This document shows, piece after piece, positions 17,556 through 24,681 of a stretch of 64,000 nucleotides of DNA. The DNA lies in contig NZ_FUXG01000006.1 in the NCBI RefSeq assembly GCF_900167095.1, positions 1 through 64,000 of the forward strand, given 5' to 3'. The stretch's first letter is position 1. The number at the start of each line of letters is the position of its first letter. The stretch comes from Oceanospirillum multiglobuliferum (GTDB lineage: Bacteria > Pseudomonadota > Gammaproteobacteria > Pseudomonadales > Halomonadaceae). The translations under genes were made by a program, and so were the position numbers. The notes under the pieces are model-generated. The model saw only the letters and a program-made list of their open reading frames with translations, did not search any database and had not been told where the DNA came from.

Positions 17556-18836
17556 TTAATTGGCCTTTTTATTCCAAATTGATTGATTCACAGGTGTGGC
17601 AGCCGCCGCAGCTTCTCGTAACTTATCCTTTTTGCTCTTGCGCTTGCCTTTTACTGGAGCCTGCCCCTTAGTTTTCGGCCCAGCCACTTCAATATTAGGG
17701 TTACGCTCAAAGCCTTTGATCTGCTCTCTAGGCACATTCAAAGCATTACGCTTTTCAATCAGTTTAAAGTGCGCATCGCTTTCATGATCAATAAAAGAGA
17801 ACGCCACACCCGCCACACCCGCCCGCGCTGTACGGCCAATGCGGTGAACATAATCCGCAGGTGAACGCGGCAGATCATAGTTCACCACATACGGCAGCAA
17901 AGGAATGTCGATACCACGCGCCGCCAAATCCGTTGCAACCAGCACACGACATAATCCCGCCTTGAACTCTGCTAAGGCATTGTTACGATCAGTTTGCGCC
18001 AGATCACCATGCAAGGCTTGTGCGGAAAAACCCGCACGCTCCAGCTTCAAGACCACATTATTAGCCGTGCGCTTGCTGGCAACAAAAACTAAAAACTGCG
18101 CCCCAGAGGTTTCAAGCAAGAGATGCTTCAGCAGAGCCGTACGCTGTTCATGATCCACCTCAATAGCGCGCTGTGTGAGTTGCTCTGGAATATGACTGTC
18201 CTGCTCAAGCTCAATACGCACGGGGTCTACCAGCAACTGATCTATAAGCGACTGCACCTCTTCTGGGAAAGTTGCTGAAAACAGCAAGTTCTGACGCTTT
18301 TTCGGTAATAGCGCTAGCAGCTGATTCAGCTCTTCAGAAAAGCCTAGATCCAACATACGATCCGCTTCATCCAGCACCAAACTTTTCACAGCCCTCAGAT
18401 TAAGGGCGTTACGCGCCAGCAGATCCAGCAAACGACCCGGTGTCGCCACAACAATATCGCAACCTGAACGCAGGGCCTGCATTTGAACGTTAACAGACAC
18501 GCCGCCATACACCGCTAAGGTTTTCAATTGTCGAGGGAAGAATCGACCATATTGACGAACGGCTTGCTCAACTTGTAGCGCCAGCTCTCGAGTCGGCACC
18601 AAGACCAACATTGTTGCTTGATTGGCTGTAGCAGGTGACAACGCTATCAACTGCTGCAACATTGGTAACATAAAGCCCGCAGTTTTCCCTGAGCCTGTCT
18701 CTGCCGCAGCTAACAAGTCACGTCCTTGTAAAACCGCTGGAATCGTTTTGTGTTGAATTTCAGTAGGCTGCTCATAGCCAAGCTCAGCCAGCGCCATTAA
18801 CAGAGATTCGGAAAGACCAAGGGAGATAAAAGACAT
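17556..18836 (-). CDS. rhlE: DEAD-box RNA helicase, RhlE type
   Basis: ATP-dependent RNA helicase likely acting in ribosome assembly or RNA turnover. Motifs occur in order over 426 residues: Q-motif with PTEIQHKTIP, Walker A AAETGSGKT, PTRELALQ, ATPGRLLD, DEAD in VLDEADRMLDLGF, SATFPEE, and HRIGRTARAG in the second RecA domain. The C-terminus is a basic tail rich in Lys (KGKRKSKKDK) for RNA contact, as in RhlE proteins. RhlE is preferred over RhlB or SrmB because of the GFSEELNQLLALLPKKRQ block and tail type. It is convergent with the coiled-coil gene. Confidence 0.88.
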   Translation of the reverse strand: MSFISLGLSESLLMALAELGYEQPTEIQHKTIPAVLQGRDLLAAAETGSGKTAGFMLPMLQQLIALSPATANQATMLVLVPTRELALQVEQAVRQYGRFFPRQLKTLAVYGGVSVNVQMQALRSGCDIVVATPGRLLDLLARNALNLRAVKSLVLDEADRMLDLGFSEELNQLLALLPKKRQNLLFSATFPEEVQSLIDQLLVDPVRIELEQDSHIPEQLTQRAIEVDHEQRTALLKHLLLETSGAQFLVFVASKRTANNVVLKLERAGFSAQALHGDLAQTDRNNALAEFKAGLCRVLVATDLAARGIDIPLLPYVVNYDLPRSPADYVHRIGRTARAGVAGVAFSFIDHESDAHFKLIEKRNALNVPREQIKGFERNPNIEVAGPKTKGQAPVKGKRKSKKDKLREAAAAATPVNQSIWNKKAN

Positions 18837-18978
18837 ATAGATGCAGCAACTCAGAGTAGACCAATAAGAAGCTGAATTTTAGCAGGGTTTGACTATAAAT
18901 AACTGCGCAAAAGTAGCGCTAAGCCAGACAGACGCTTTCTATGCCACATTCAACAACACAAGCAGGCTGACCTGACAC

Positions 18979-19014
18979 TACACTTTATTACGATACAAAC
19001 CGTAATAAAGTGTA
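18979..19014. repeat. perfect 14-bp inverted repeat
   Basis: TACACTTTATTACG (18979-18992) and its exact complement (19001-19014) surround the loop ATACAAAC. It lies between the rhlE start and the end of the next upstream gene. No T-run follows on either strand, so it is not a standard terminator; an operator or a stable RNA 3' end is possible. Confidence 0.65.
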
Positions 19015-19032
19015 ATTAATAGGAAATTGAGC

Positions 19033-19623
19033 TTATTTTTTATCTCTTGGTAAACGCCCCATCAGATAAAACTCATCATTCGGTGGTGTATTGGTTAAGC
19101 TCACCAAACGATTAGACAAACCGAAGAATGCACTGATCGAACCAATATCCCAAATATCATCTTGAGTAAAGCCTTGCGCTGCAAGCTTCTGCTCCCAATC
19201 CGCGTTCAACTCGCCCGTTTCTTGTGAGATATAAAGCGCAAAATCTAGCATCACACGCTCACGCTCACTGATCTGTGCGGTTTTGTGGTTTACCGCTACT
19301 TGGTCAGCAATTGTAGGCTTTTTACTGTAAATACGTAATATGGCACCATGTGCAACAACACAGTACAAACACTGGTTTCGGGCGCTGGTTGTCACCACAA
19401 TCATCTCTTTCTCAGAAGGTGTCAGCGTATCAGACTCACGCTCCATCAACGCATCGTGGTAATCGAAAAAAGCACGCGCCTCTAGCGGACGGTGCGCCAA
19501 CATCAAAAACACATTCGGGATAAAACCTGCCTTCTCCTGCACAGCCAAAATACGCTGCTTAAGGTCTTCAGGAAGATCATCAATGGTTTCTGGCACAGGA
19601 AAGCGGCTTAGAAATTGCGACAT
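19033..19623 (-). CDS. AhpD-like carboxymuconolactone decarboxylase family protein
   Basis: A 196-residue member of the peroxidase-related branch of the carboxymuconolactone decarboxylase/AhpD fold. The redox motif C-x2-C-x3-H is seen in NQCLYCVVAHGA near residue 85, preceded by EKEMIVVTTSARN, which is typical. Members reduce peroxides or accept electrons from thiol systems; the true substrate here cannot be read. The C-terminal half (FTQDDIWDIGSISAFFGLSNRL) matches the family. It is a single gene with AGAGG before its ATG. Confidence 0.85.
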   Translation of the reverse strand: MSQFLSRFPVPETIDDLPEDLKQRILAVQEKAGFIPNVFLMLAHRPLEARAFFDYHDALMERESDTLTPSEKEMIVVTTSARNQCLYCVVAHGAILRIYSKKPTIADQVAVNHKTAQISERERVMLDFALYISQETGELNADWEQKLAAQGFTQDDIWDIGSISAFFGLSNRLVSLTNTPPNDEFYLMGRLPRDKK

Positions 19624-19773
19624 GGGAAAACCTCTGTTTATTTATTGGTTTATTTGTATGACAAATACAGTAATTAAGCGAAGACTGATTCACAAGAACA
19701 ATTAGTGACCATACAGTCTAAACAGAAGATTCAAATCAAAAAGGACAAGCTATACGGGAGGCTTACCAGAGAC

Positions 19774-19803
19774 AAAAACAGGAGCACAAGGCTCCTGTTT
19801 TTT
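19774..19803 (-). terminator. terminator downstream of metY
   Basis: AACAGGAGC / GCTCCTGTT with loop ACAAG, flanked by A- and T-runs so it can act on both strands. It lies about 100 bases beyond the metY stop codon. Confidence 0.8.
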
Positions 19804-19903
19804 AAGGCAATCGCCCAGAAAACCGAGTTAAAAAGTAACTCAGAACGCCGAGCAAAACAACAATTTTAACTGCTTTTTTGCCGATGATCGCGGCACATTC
19901 AAC

Positions 19904-21175
19904 CTACTTAGTAGTAGATAGTGCTTGGTCTAAATCGGCCAAAAGATCATCAATATGTTCAATACCAATCGACAAACGCACCATGTCCGCAGACACGCCC
20001 GCCGCAAGTAATTCTTCATCATTCAACTGGCGGTGAGTGGTTGCAGCCGGAATAGCCGCACAGCTTTTGGCATCACCAATGTTCACCAAACGTAGGATCA
20101 ATTGCAGCGCATCGTAGAACTTCGCACCCGCCTCGCGGCCACCCTTGATACCAAAGCTCAAAATACCTGAGGCTTTGCCACCCATAAACTCTTGCGCCAA
20201 CGCGTGATCTTTATGCTCAGGTAAACCTGCATATTTCACCCAACTGACTTGCTCATGGCCTTTTAGGAACTCCGCAACTTTTTGCGTGTTTTCGCAAATA
20301 CGCTCAACACGCAATGACAGCGTTTCCAAACCTTGCAACAAGTTCCACGCACTCTGAGCCGACAGTGCCGCACCCATATTACGTAATGGCACCACACGCG
20401 CACGGGCGATGAAAGCAGCCGCACCCACATCACGGGTATAGCTGACACCGTGATAAGACACATCTGGCTCATTCAACAGAGGGAAACGATCGGCATGATC
20501 TGCCCAAGGGAATTTACCCGAGTCCACAATCACACCGCCGATGGTTGTACCATGACCACCGATATATTTAGTCGCAGAATGCACCACAATATCCGCACCC
20601 AGCTCGATTGGACGGCATAAAAATGGTGTTGGCACCGTGTTATCCACAATCACAGGCACGCCATGCTTGTGAGCAATTTCGGCCAGTTTCGGAATATTCA
20701 CCACACTACCCGATGGGTTGCCGATAGACTCGCAATACACCGCACGGGTATTGGCATCAATCAGGCTTTCAATTTTGGCGAAATCATCTTTATCTGCAAA
20801 ACGCACTTCAATACCTTGGCGCGGCAGCGTATGGGCGAATAGGTTGTAAGTACCGCCATAAAGCTCGCTGATTGAAACAATGTTATCGCCTGTAGAAGCA
20901 ATCGTTTGAATCGCGTAGGTAATTGCCGCCATACCTGAACTGACCGCCAGCGCTGCCAAACCGCCTTCAAGCGCCGCCACACGTTGCTCTAACACATCGC
21001 AAGTGGGGTTCATAATGCGCGAATAGATGTTGCCCTGTACCTTCAGGTCAAACAGATCTGCCGCGTGTTGTGCATCGTCAAAAGAAAACGACGTGGTTTG
21101 GTGAATCGGTACCGCAACCGACTTCTGATTATCAGCGGTGTAACCGTGGTGTAACGCTATAGTCTCGCGCTTCAT
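19904..21175 (-). CDS. metY: O-acetylhomoserine sulfhydrylase (MetY type)
   Basis: PLP enzyme that makes homocysteine from O-acetyl- (or O-succinyl-) homoserine and sulfide in methionine synthesis. It is 423 residues, typical for the long MetY class of the Cys/Met metabolism family. The PLP lysine is in VHSATKYIGGHGTTIGG, and the N-terminal TIALHHGYTADN and PIHQTTSFSF are diagnostic. The last residues VRLSIGIEHIDDLLADLDQAL match the family end. The ATG is preceded by AGGAG. A TATAAT lies on the minus strand at 21230-21235. No SAM riboswitch was recognised in the leader. Confidence 0.95.
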   Translation of the reverse strand: MKRETIALHHGYTADNQKSVAVPIHQTTSFSFDDAQHAADLFDLKVQGNIYSRIMNPTCDVLEQRVAALEGGLAALAVSSGMAAITYAIQTIASTGDNIVSISELYGGTYNLFAHTLPRQGIEVRFADKDDFAKIESLIDANTRAVYCESIGNPSGSVVNIPKLAEIAHKHGVPVIVDNTVPTPFLCRPIELGADIVVHSATKYIGGHGTTIGGVIVDSGKFPWADHADRFPLLNEPDVSYHGVSYTRDVGAAAFIARARVVPLRNMGAALSAQSAWNLLQGLETLSLRVERICENTQKVAEFLKGHEQVSWVKYAGLPEHKDHALAQEFMGGKASGILSFGIKGGREAGAKFYDALQLILRLVNIGDAKSCAAIPAATTHRQLNDEELLAAGVSADMVRLSIGIEHIDDLLADLDQALSTTK

Positions 21176-21229
21176 AGGAGCCTCTTACATTATCCAGCCA
21201 TTATTATTAGAAAAAATCCCTGCCAGAGC

Positions 21230-21235
21230 ATTATA
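21230..21235 (-). promoter_or_regulatory. -10 box for metY
   Basis: Perfect TATAAT on the minus strand, 55 bases before the metY start. A convincing -35 box at 16-18 bases was not found. Confidence 0.4.
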
Positions 21236-21315
21236 CAGAACCCTGTGCACTGCAACAGTTGACGTAAAAGTTATGCGAACGGAGCTTTAACTCGCCAGCT
21301 TATCCACAGCCTCTA

Positions 21316-21377
21316 TTGAGCACAGACCAAGGCTCTCCTATACTCGTGTCTAACGATGTAATACGTTGTATGCACAA
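21316..21377 (+). promoter_or_regulatory. promoter and likely operator of the antitoxin gene
   Basis: TTGAGC (21316-21321), a 17-base spacer and TATACT (21339-21344) form a good sigma-70 promoter. Downstream, TTGTATGCACAA (21366-21377) has TTGT/ACAA arms and resembles the TTGTAATTACAA element of the E. coli relBE operator, so autoregulation is likely. Confidence 0.55.
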
Positions 21378-21388
21378 AGGTGCTATTT

Positions 21389-21640
21389 ATGAGAACAGAA
21401 ATGCTAAGCACACGTATCGACCACGACACAAAAGTGGCTTTTACCAATGTGTGCGATGAACTGGGTTTGAGCACATCACAAGCGCTGAAGCTATTTGCTA
21501 AAGCGGTGATCAACCACGGTGGAATCCCTTTTGAACTGCGAACACCACAGCCTAACGCAACAACTGCATCAGCGATTCAAGAGCTTGTTGAAGGGAAGGG
21601 ACATAAAGCGGATTCGGTAGAGTCGATGCTGCAGAGCTGA
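21389..21640 (+). CDS. RelB/DinJ-family antitoxin, no toxin gene beside it
   Basis: An 83-residue antitoxin-like protein. The N-terminal ribbon-helix-helix MLSTRIDHDTKVAFTNVC and ELGLSTSQALKLFAKAVINHGGIPFEL is the classic RelB/DinJ DNA-binding pattern; the C-terminal ~30 residues would normally wrap the toxin. The ATG at 21389 follows AAAGG by 8 bases, whereas an upstream GTG would overlap that site. No RelE/YafQ-like frame follows: downstream DNA is a dispersed repeat. It is therefore an orphan, or the toxin was lost. An orphan antitoxin could still act as a repressor or neutralise a toxin elsewhere. Confidence 0.82.
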   Translation: MRTEMLSTRIDHDTKVAFTNVCDELGLSTSQALKLFAKAVINHGGIPFELRTPQPNATTASAIQELVEGKGHKADSVESMLQS

Positions 21641-21682
21641 GTGACGGTCAAGTTAAGCGTGTATGAGTTAGAGAACTCCTGA

Positions 21683-21895
21683 GGAGCGACTATTGCCAGT
21701 ACAGCATAAAGGAGGTAAAAGATAGCCTTATCAGTGAACAAAACGAGTGACTTAGTCGTGGAATAGGCTAGAAAATAGCTTGTAGATAAGCCACAGGTTG
21801 ACAGGGAAAACATTGCATTAAAAAGCAAATTTCCTAGAGTCCTGCGGCTGCTCCACAAACGGTTATAGCCATAACTTTGCCATTTGTATAACCGC
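21683..21895. repeat. diverged dispersed repeat, copy 2 (inverted copy at 781-1000)
   Basis: This matches 781-1000 in reverse complement, with 29 identical bases at the core (21782-21810) and patchy similarity on both sides. Its right part contains an inverted repeat, GGTTATA... / ...TATAACC (about 21861-21893). It fills the gap between the orphan antitoxin and the methyltransferase gene. A 93-codon frame on the minus strand crosses it but is broken in the other copy, so I treat the repeat as non-coding. Confidence 0.7.
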
Positions 21896-21916
21896 TTATA
21901 TAGCTATATTTCTACG

Positions 21917-23011
21917 TCACACAAAAGCCAACTCCATGTTTTCACCCTCTTCAACATGTTCTTTTTCTGAAAGAGTAACACCAGATAATATATCCATCAA
22001 ACAGCTGGCTACTACTTTTGCTAGCTCGCAAGGAACAGCATTGCCTATTTGAGAATATACTTTGCTATTAGGTCCGCACCAAATGTATTCCTCTGGAAAC
22101 GTTTGCAGCAAAGCAGCCTCATTAATAGTTAGCCTTCTTAGATAGGATGGGGCTTCATGCATACCTTGAGGCTTACACCCCTTTAGTAGATTTCGATGGT
22201 ATTCTTCAACCCAAGAGTTGCCACCTTGGTAAAGATGCCTGTCATCAATTATAGGAGTACGATTTCCTCCCATGCTGGCAGGTAGTGTGCTTGCCCAGCC
22301 ATCTGGATTTAATGGACGTCCTTGACCATTAAACAGCATTCCCGCATAAGGAGATTTTCTAAGTATAGGCTTTGCAGCCAAAGTTATTTTTGCATTACAA
22401 ATGCGGTCGTTACGTTCAGTGCCGGGTTTGCCAAGAGGTATTAGCACCTCTCTTAGGGTTGGTGCTGTTTTCAGGTACTTTCTAAAATTAGCTTTATGGA
22501 CTGCTTTTTTTTCATTTCTAACACCAATAAAGAAAACCCTTTCGCGGGCCTGCGGCACGCCAAAGTCTTTAGAATTTAAAATATGAATGGTTGTCACATA
22601 ACCAGCTTTTTGAAATCGCGACAAAAGCTCTGTCCTTACATCTTCAAATTTTGAAAGTGAACCTAGAGCCTTCACATTTTCCATTACAAAAGCTTTCGGT
22701 TTCACCCTCTCAACAACACTGCAAAAACTAAAAATTAGTTTACTTCTTGGGTCGTCTGGATCCATTTTTCCTGCAACAGAAAAGCCCTGACATGGAGGAC
22801 CTCCAAAAACTAGATCAATATCTTTCAAGGAGAATAATTCTTCACCACAGATATCTATATCGCCTTCGATTAACTTGCAATTTGGGTGATTAGCCTTAAA
22901 CGTCTCACATGCGTGCTTATCCATTTCATTAGCTGCAACTACGTTAAAGCCGGCATCTTTGAAACCAACATCCATGCCACCAGCACCACTAAATAAAGAA
23001 ATAGCTTTCAT
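21917..23011 (-). CDS. DNA (cytosine-5) methyltransferase of a type II R-M system
   Basis: C5-cytosine DNA methyltransferase, 364 residues. Motifs in order: I SLFSGAGGMDVGF with the AdoMet loop, IV GGPPCQGFSVAG with catalytic Cys (about residue 77), VI VMENVK, VIII PQARERVFFIGVR, and X QIGNAVPCELAKVV. The target-recognition region lies between VIII and IX and cannot be read for specificity. It diverges from an XRE regulator and an endonuclease-like gene, so it should protect host DNA from that enzyme. Base composition looks more AT-rich than neighbouring core genes, suggesting transfer. Its start codon sits beside a palindrome, a probable operator. Confidence 0.93.
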   Translation of the reverse strand: MKAISLFSGAGGMDVGFKDAGFNVVAANEMDKHACETFKANHPNCKLIEGDIDICGEELFSLKDIDLVFGGPPCQGFSVAGKMDPDDPRSKLIFSFCSVVERVKPKAFVMENVKALGSLSKFEDVRTELLSRFQKAGYVTTIHILNSKDFGVPQARERVFFIGVRNEKKAVHKANFRKYLKTAPTLREVLIPLGKPGTERNDRICNAKITLAAKPILRKSPYAGMLFNGQGRPLNPDGWASTLPASMGGNRTPIIDDRHLYQGGNSWVEEYHRNLLKGCKPQGMHEAPSYLRRLTINEAALLQTFPEEYIWCGPNSKVYSQIGNAVPCELAKVVASCLMDILSGVTLSEKEHVEEGENMELAFV

Positions 23012-23012
23012 T

Positions 23013-23037
23013 AAATTATTCCAATTTCGAATAATTT
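23013..23037. promoter_or_regulatory. palindromic operator candidate at the methyltransferase start
   Basis: AAATTATTC and GAATAATTT are perfect 9-base inverted arms around CAATTTC. It begins 2 bases upstream of the methyltransferase ATG and thus covers its ribosome-binding region; the XRE gene starts 41 bases beyond. This placement suits repression of the methyltransferase and control of the divergent gene pair by the XRE protein. Confidence 0.55.
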
Positions 23038-23077
23038 ATTAATCATAGCATCATGCTGCTTATTTACAAGCTTCTGA

Positions 23078-23347
23078 ATGATCAGATATATGGGCAAAAC
23101 TATCCACAACAGTAAATACCAAGCTTTGGTGCAAGAACTCACTCAAGAGAGAATAAGGCTAAATGTATCCCAAGGAGAGCTAGCGGAGCAGGTGGGTCTA
23201 AATCAATCTGATATATCTAAAATCGAAAAATTTGAAAGACGTTTGGATGTTCTTGAGTTTTCTCAGATTCTTAACGCACTTCGCATAAAAGAAAATCTGA
23301 GACTCCAAACTATCGTAAGAGAGTTCACAGGGGTTCAGCATGACTAG
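23078..23347 (+). CDS. XRE-family regulator of the R-M system (C-protein-like)
   Basis: An 89-residue helix-turn-helix protein. The HTH lies at about residues 30-60: LNVSQGELAEQVGLNQSDISKIEKFERRLDVLEF is the Cro/C1 type (positions 23165-23269). Size and position match controller proteins that time endonuclease expression after entry into a new host. Translation may start at this ATG or at the ATG at 23090. Its stop overlaps the endonuclease start by 8 bases, so the two are translationally linked. The binding site is probably the palindrome at 23013-23037. Confidence 0.85.
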   Translation: MIRYMGKTIHNSKYQALVQELTQERIRLNVSQGELAEQVGLNQSDISKIEKFERRLDVLEFSQILNALRIKENLRLQTIVREFTGVQHD

Positions 23348-24440
23348 TATCACTGAACGAAATACATCGGGCCAGTACTATGTTAATACAAGGCTAGGTG
23401 TTGCAAAGACAAAAAGTGAAGCGGATTTCCCAGAGTTTAAGTCTGGCTCTAATGTCCATCAGTTGCTAACTGATTTAATTGAGGTGAATGCCAAAGGTTT
23501 TCGTGGTGTTGTAGTAACTGCATTGACGGGCTTACATCTTAATGAGAATTATGATCCTTTAAATAATTTTTATGGCTGCAATCCAAGACCGATTTTTGAA
23601 TCTGGCATATGGTATGCATTACAAGAAAATGGCATTCCATGTGGGAAATCCGACCCGCTAAATGTAGCAAAGAATACGAACCAACTTAACGAAGATTGGG
23701 CACAAGGAAGAAGGCCACAAACAGCAGCTTTGGCTGCTGTAAACTATTTGCGCTTGGTAATGAGTTCTAAGCAAAACAAAAGAGCGAGGTTAATTGATTA
23801 TTTCTTTTTTCGTTTATGGGCATACTCACAAACAATAACGGGCTTTCAGCTTGCAGAAATTGAATCATCAGAGCATTCAAATCAAACAGTTGGGAATCGA
23901 CTTGTAGGCTTTACTCTCAAATATCCTGAGTCAGGTAATTTGCCTCAGTATCTTGTTTCCCAGCTTTTATCCGGTTTGTTTCGTACATCAGAGACTGAGG
24001 TGATAGGCGGTGGGGAAAGCGCATTTGGTACGAATACAACCTCAAAAAAACCAGCAGATATCTGGCTAGAAACTGACGGAAAACCAATAACCCTTTATGA
24101 GATCACGGTAAAACCTGTTTCTCTAAAGCGACTCGATGATAGTTTGGATGCATTGCAATCAACTGGGCATTTAAATCTTCCGGTTACATTTATATGCCGA
24201 ATGGACCTTGATACTAAGGATCTGAATCTCGCTGATGGCAGCTTTCAATACAAGGGAAAACGTTTCGATTTTATTGATTATAAAAGCTTTTGTTTGTCTG
24301 TTTTCTCTCTTCTTAGTGATGAAGAGTGCTCAACAGTAATAAAGAATGTCGCAAGCTTTGTTCAAGACAAAAACATTTCTATGAGAACAAAAGCAGGTTG
24401 GAATGAGTTCTTTGAAACTACTCAAACGGAGCGGGTATAA
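23340..24440 (+). CDS. probable type II restriction endonuclease
   Basis: 366-residue protein with no family I can name. Its role is inferred from context: it overlaps the XRE regulator gene and is divergent from the C5 methyltransferase. A candidate nuclease core of PD-(D/E)xK type lies at about residues 238-260: KPADIWLETDGKPITLYEIT followed by VK, in which an Asp is followed 14 residues later by Glu and then Lys, with hydrophobic strands around them. Glu-to-Lys spacing is three residues rather than one, so the assignment is tentative. GRRPQTAALAAVNYLRL and an Asn/Gln-rich start are unusual. A hairpin follows the stop. Confidence 0.65.
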   Translation: MTSITERNTSGQYYVNTRLGVAKTKSEADFPEFKSGSNVHQLLTDLIEVNAKGFRGVVVTALTGLHLNENYDPLNNFYGCNPRPIFESGIWYALQENGIPCGKSDPLNVAKNTNQLNEDWAQGRRPQTAALAAVNYLRLVMSSKQNKRARLIDYFFFRLWAYSQTITGFQLAEIESSEHSNQTVGNRLVGFTLKYPESGNLPQYLVSQLLSGLFRTSETEVIGGGESAFGTNTTSKKPADIWLETDGKPITLYEITVKPVSLKRLDDSLDALQSTGHLNLPVTFICRMDLDTKDLNLADGSFQYKGKRFDFIDYKSFCLSVFSLLSDEECSTVIKNVASFVQDKNISMRTKAGWNEFFETTQTERV

Positions 24441-24464
24441 ACTCCGAAACGCCACTCACACTTA

Positions 24465-24489
24465 AATCTCCATCAATCTGTTGGAGATT
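24465..24489 (+). terminator. weak terminator after the endonuclease gene
   Basis: AATCTCCA / TGGAGATT with a 9-base loop, followed by a short T-containing tract (ATTTC). It lies 25 bases beyond the stop codon. Confidence 0.4.
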
Positions 24490-24492
24490 ATT

Positions 24493-24609
24493 TCATGGCC
24501 TCTTGTACGTCAGCACATAACCGAGCAGACGACGCTTAAAGGTTCGTGCCTGCACCTCAGAAAGCTTATTTGTACCAAATTGCCGGATAGCCTGATTAAT
24601 TGGTAATCT
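24493..24609 (-). pseudogene. possible gene remnant (39-codon open frame, no start)
   Basis: A minus-strand frame reads LPINQAIRQFGTNKLSEVQ then ARTFKRRLLGYVLTYKRP and a stop, and looks protein-like (basic, amphipathic). It has no ATG/GTG/TTG start in a usable place and a stop just upstream. It may be the tail of a gene cut by insertion of the R-M system, or chance. I do not recognise the family. Confidence 0.2.
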
Positions 24610-24628
24610 TTACTACAAAACCCCAATA

Positions 24629-24648
24629 TACTGTATATTTACCCATAA
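24629..24648 (+). promoter_or_regulatory. degenerate LexA-like box before radA
   Basis: TACTGTATATTTACCCATAA matches the gammaproteobacterial SOS box well in its left half (TACTGTATAT) and poorly in the right half. It lies 34 bases before the radA start. radA acts in recombinational repair, so SOS control is plausible but unproven. Confidence 0.25.
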
Positions 24649-24681
24649 CTCAGTTGCAAAAGCTTTTAAAAAGGCATCTTC

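Noticed and set aside
21577..21858. 93-codon minus-strand frame across repeat copy 2
   Set aside because: The equivalent frame in repeat copy 1 has a stop, and the frame overlaps the antitoxin gene; not conserved coding.
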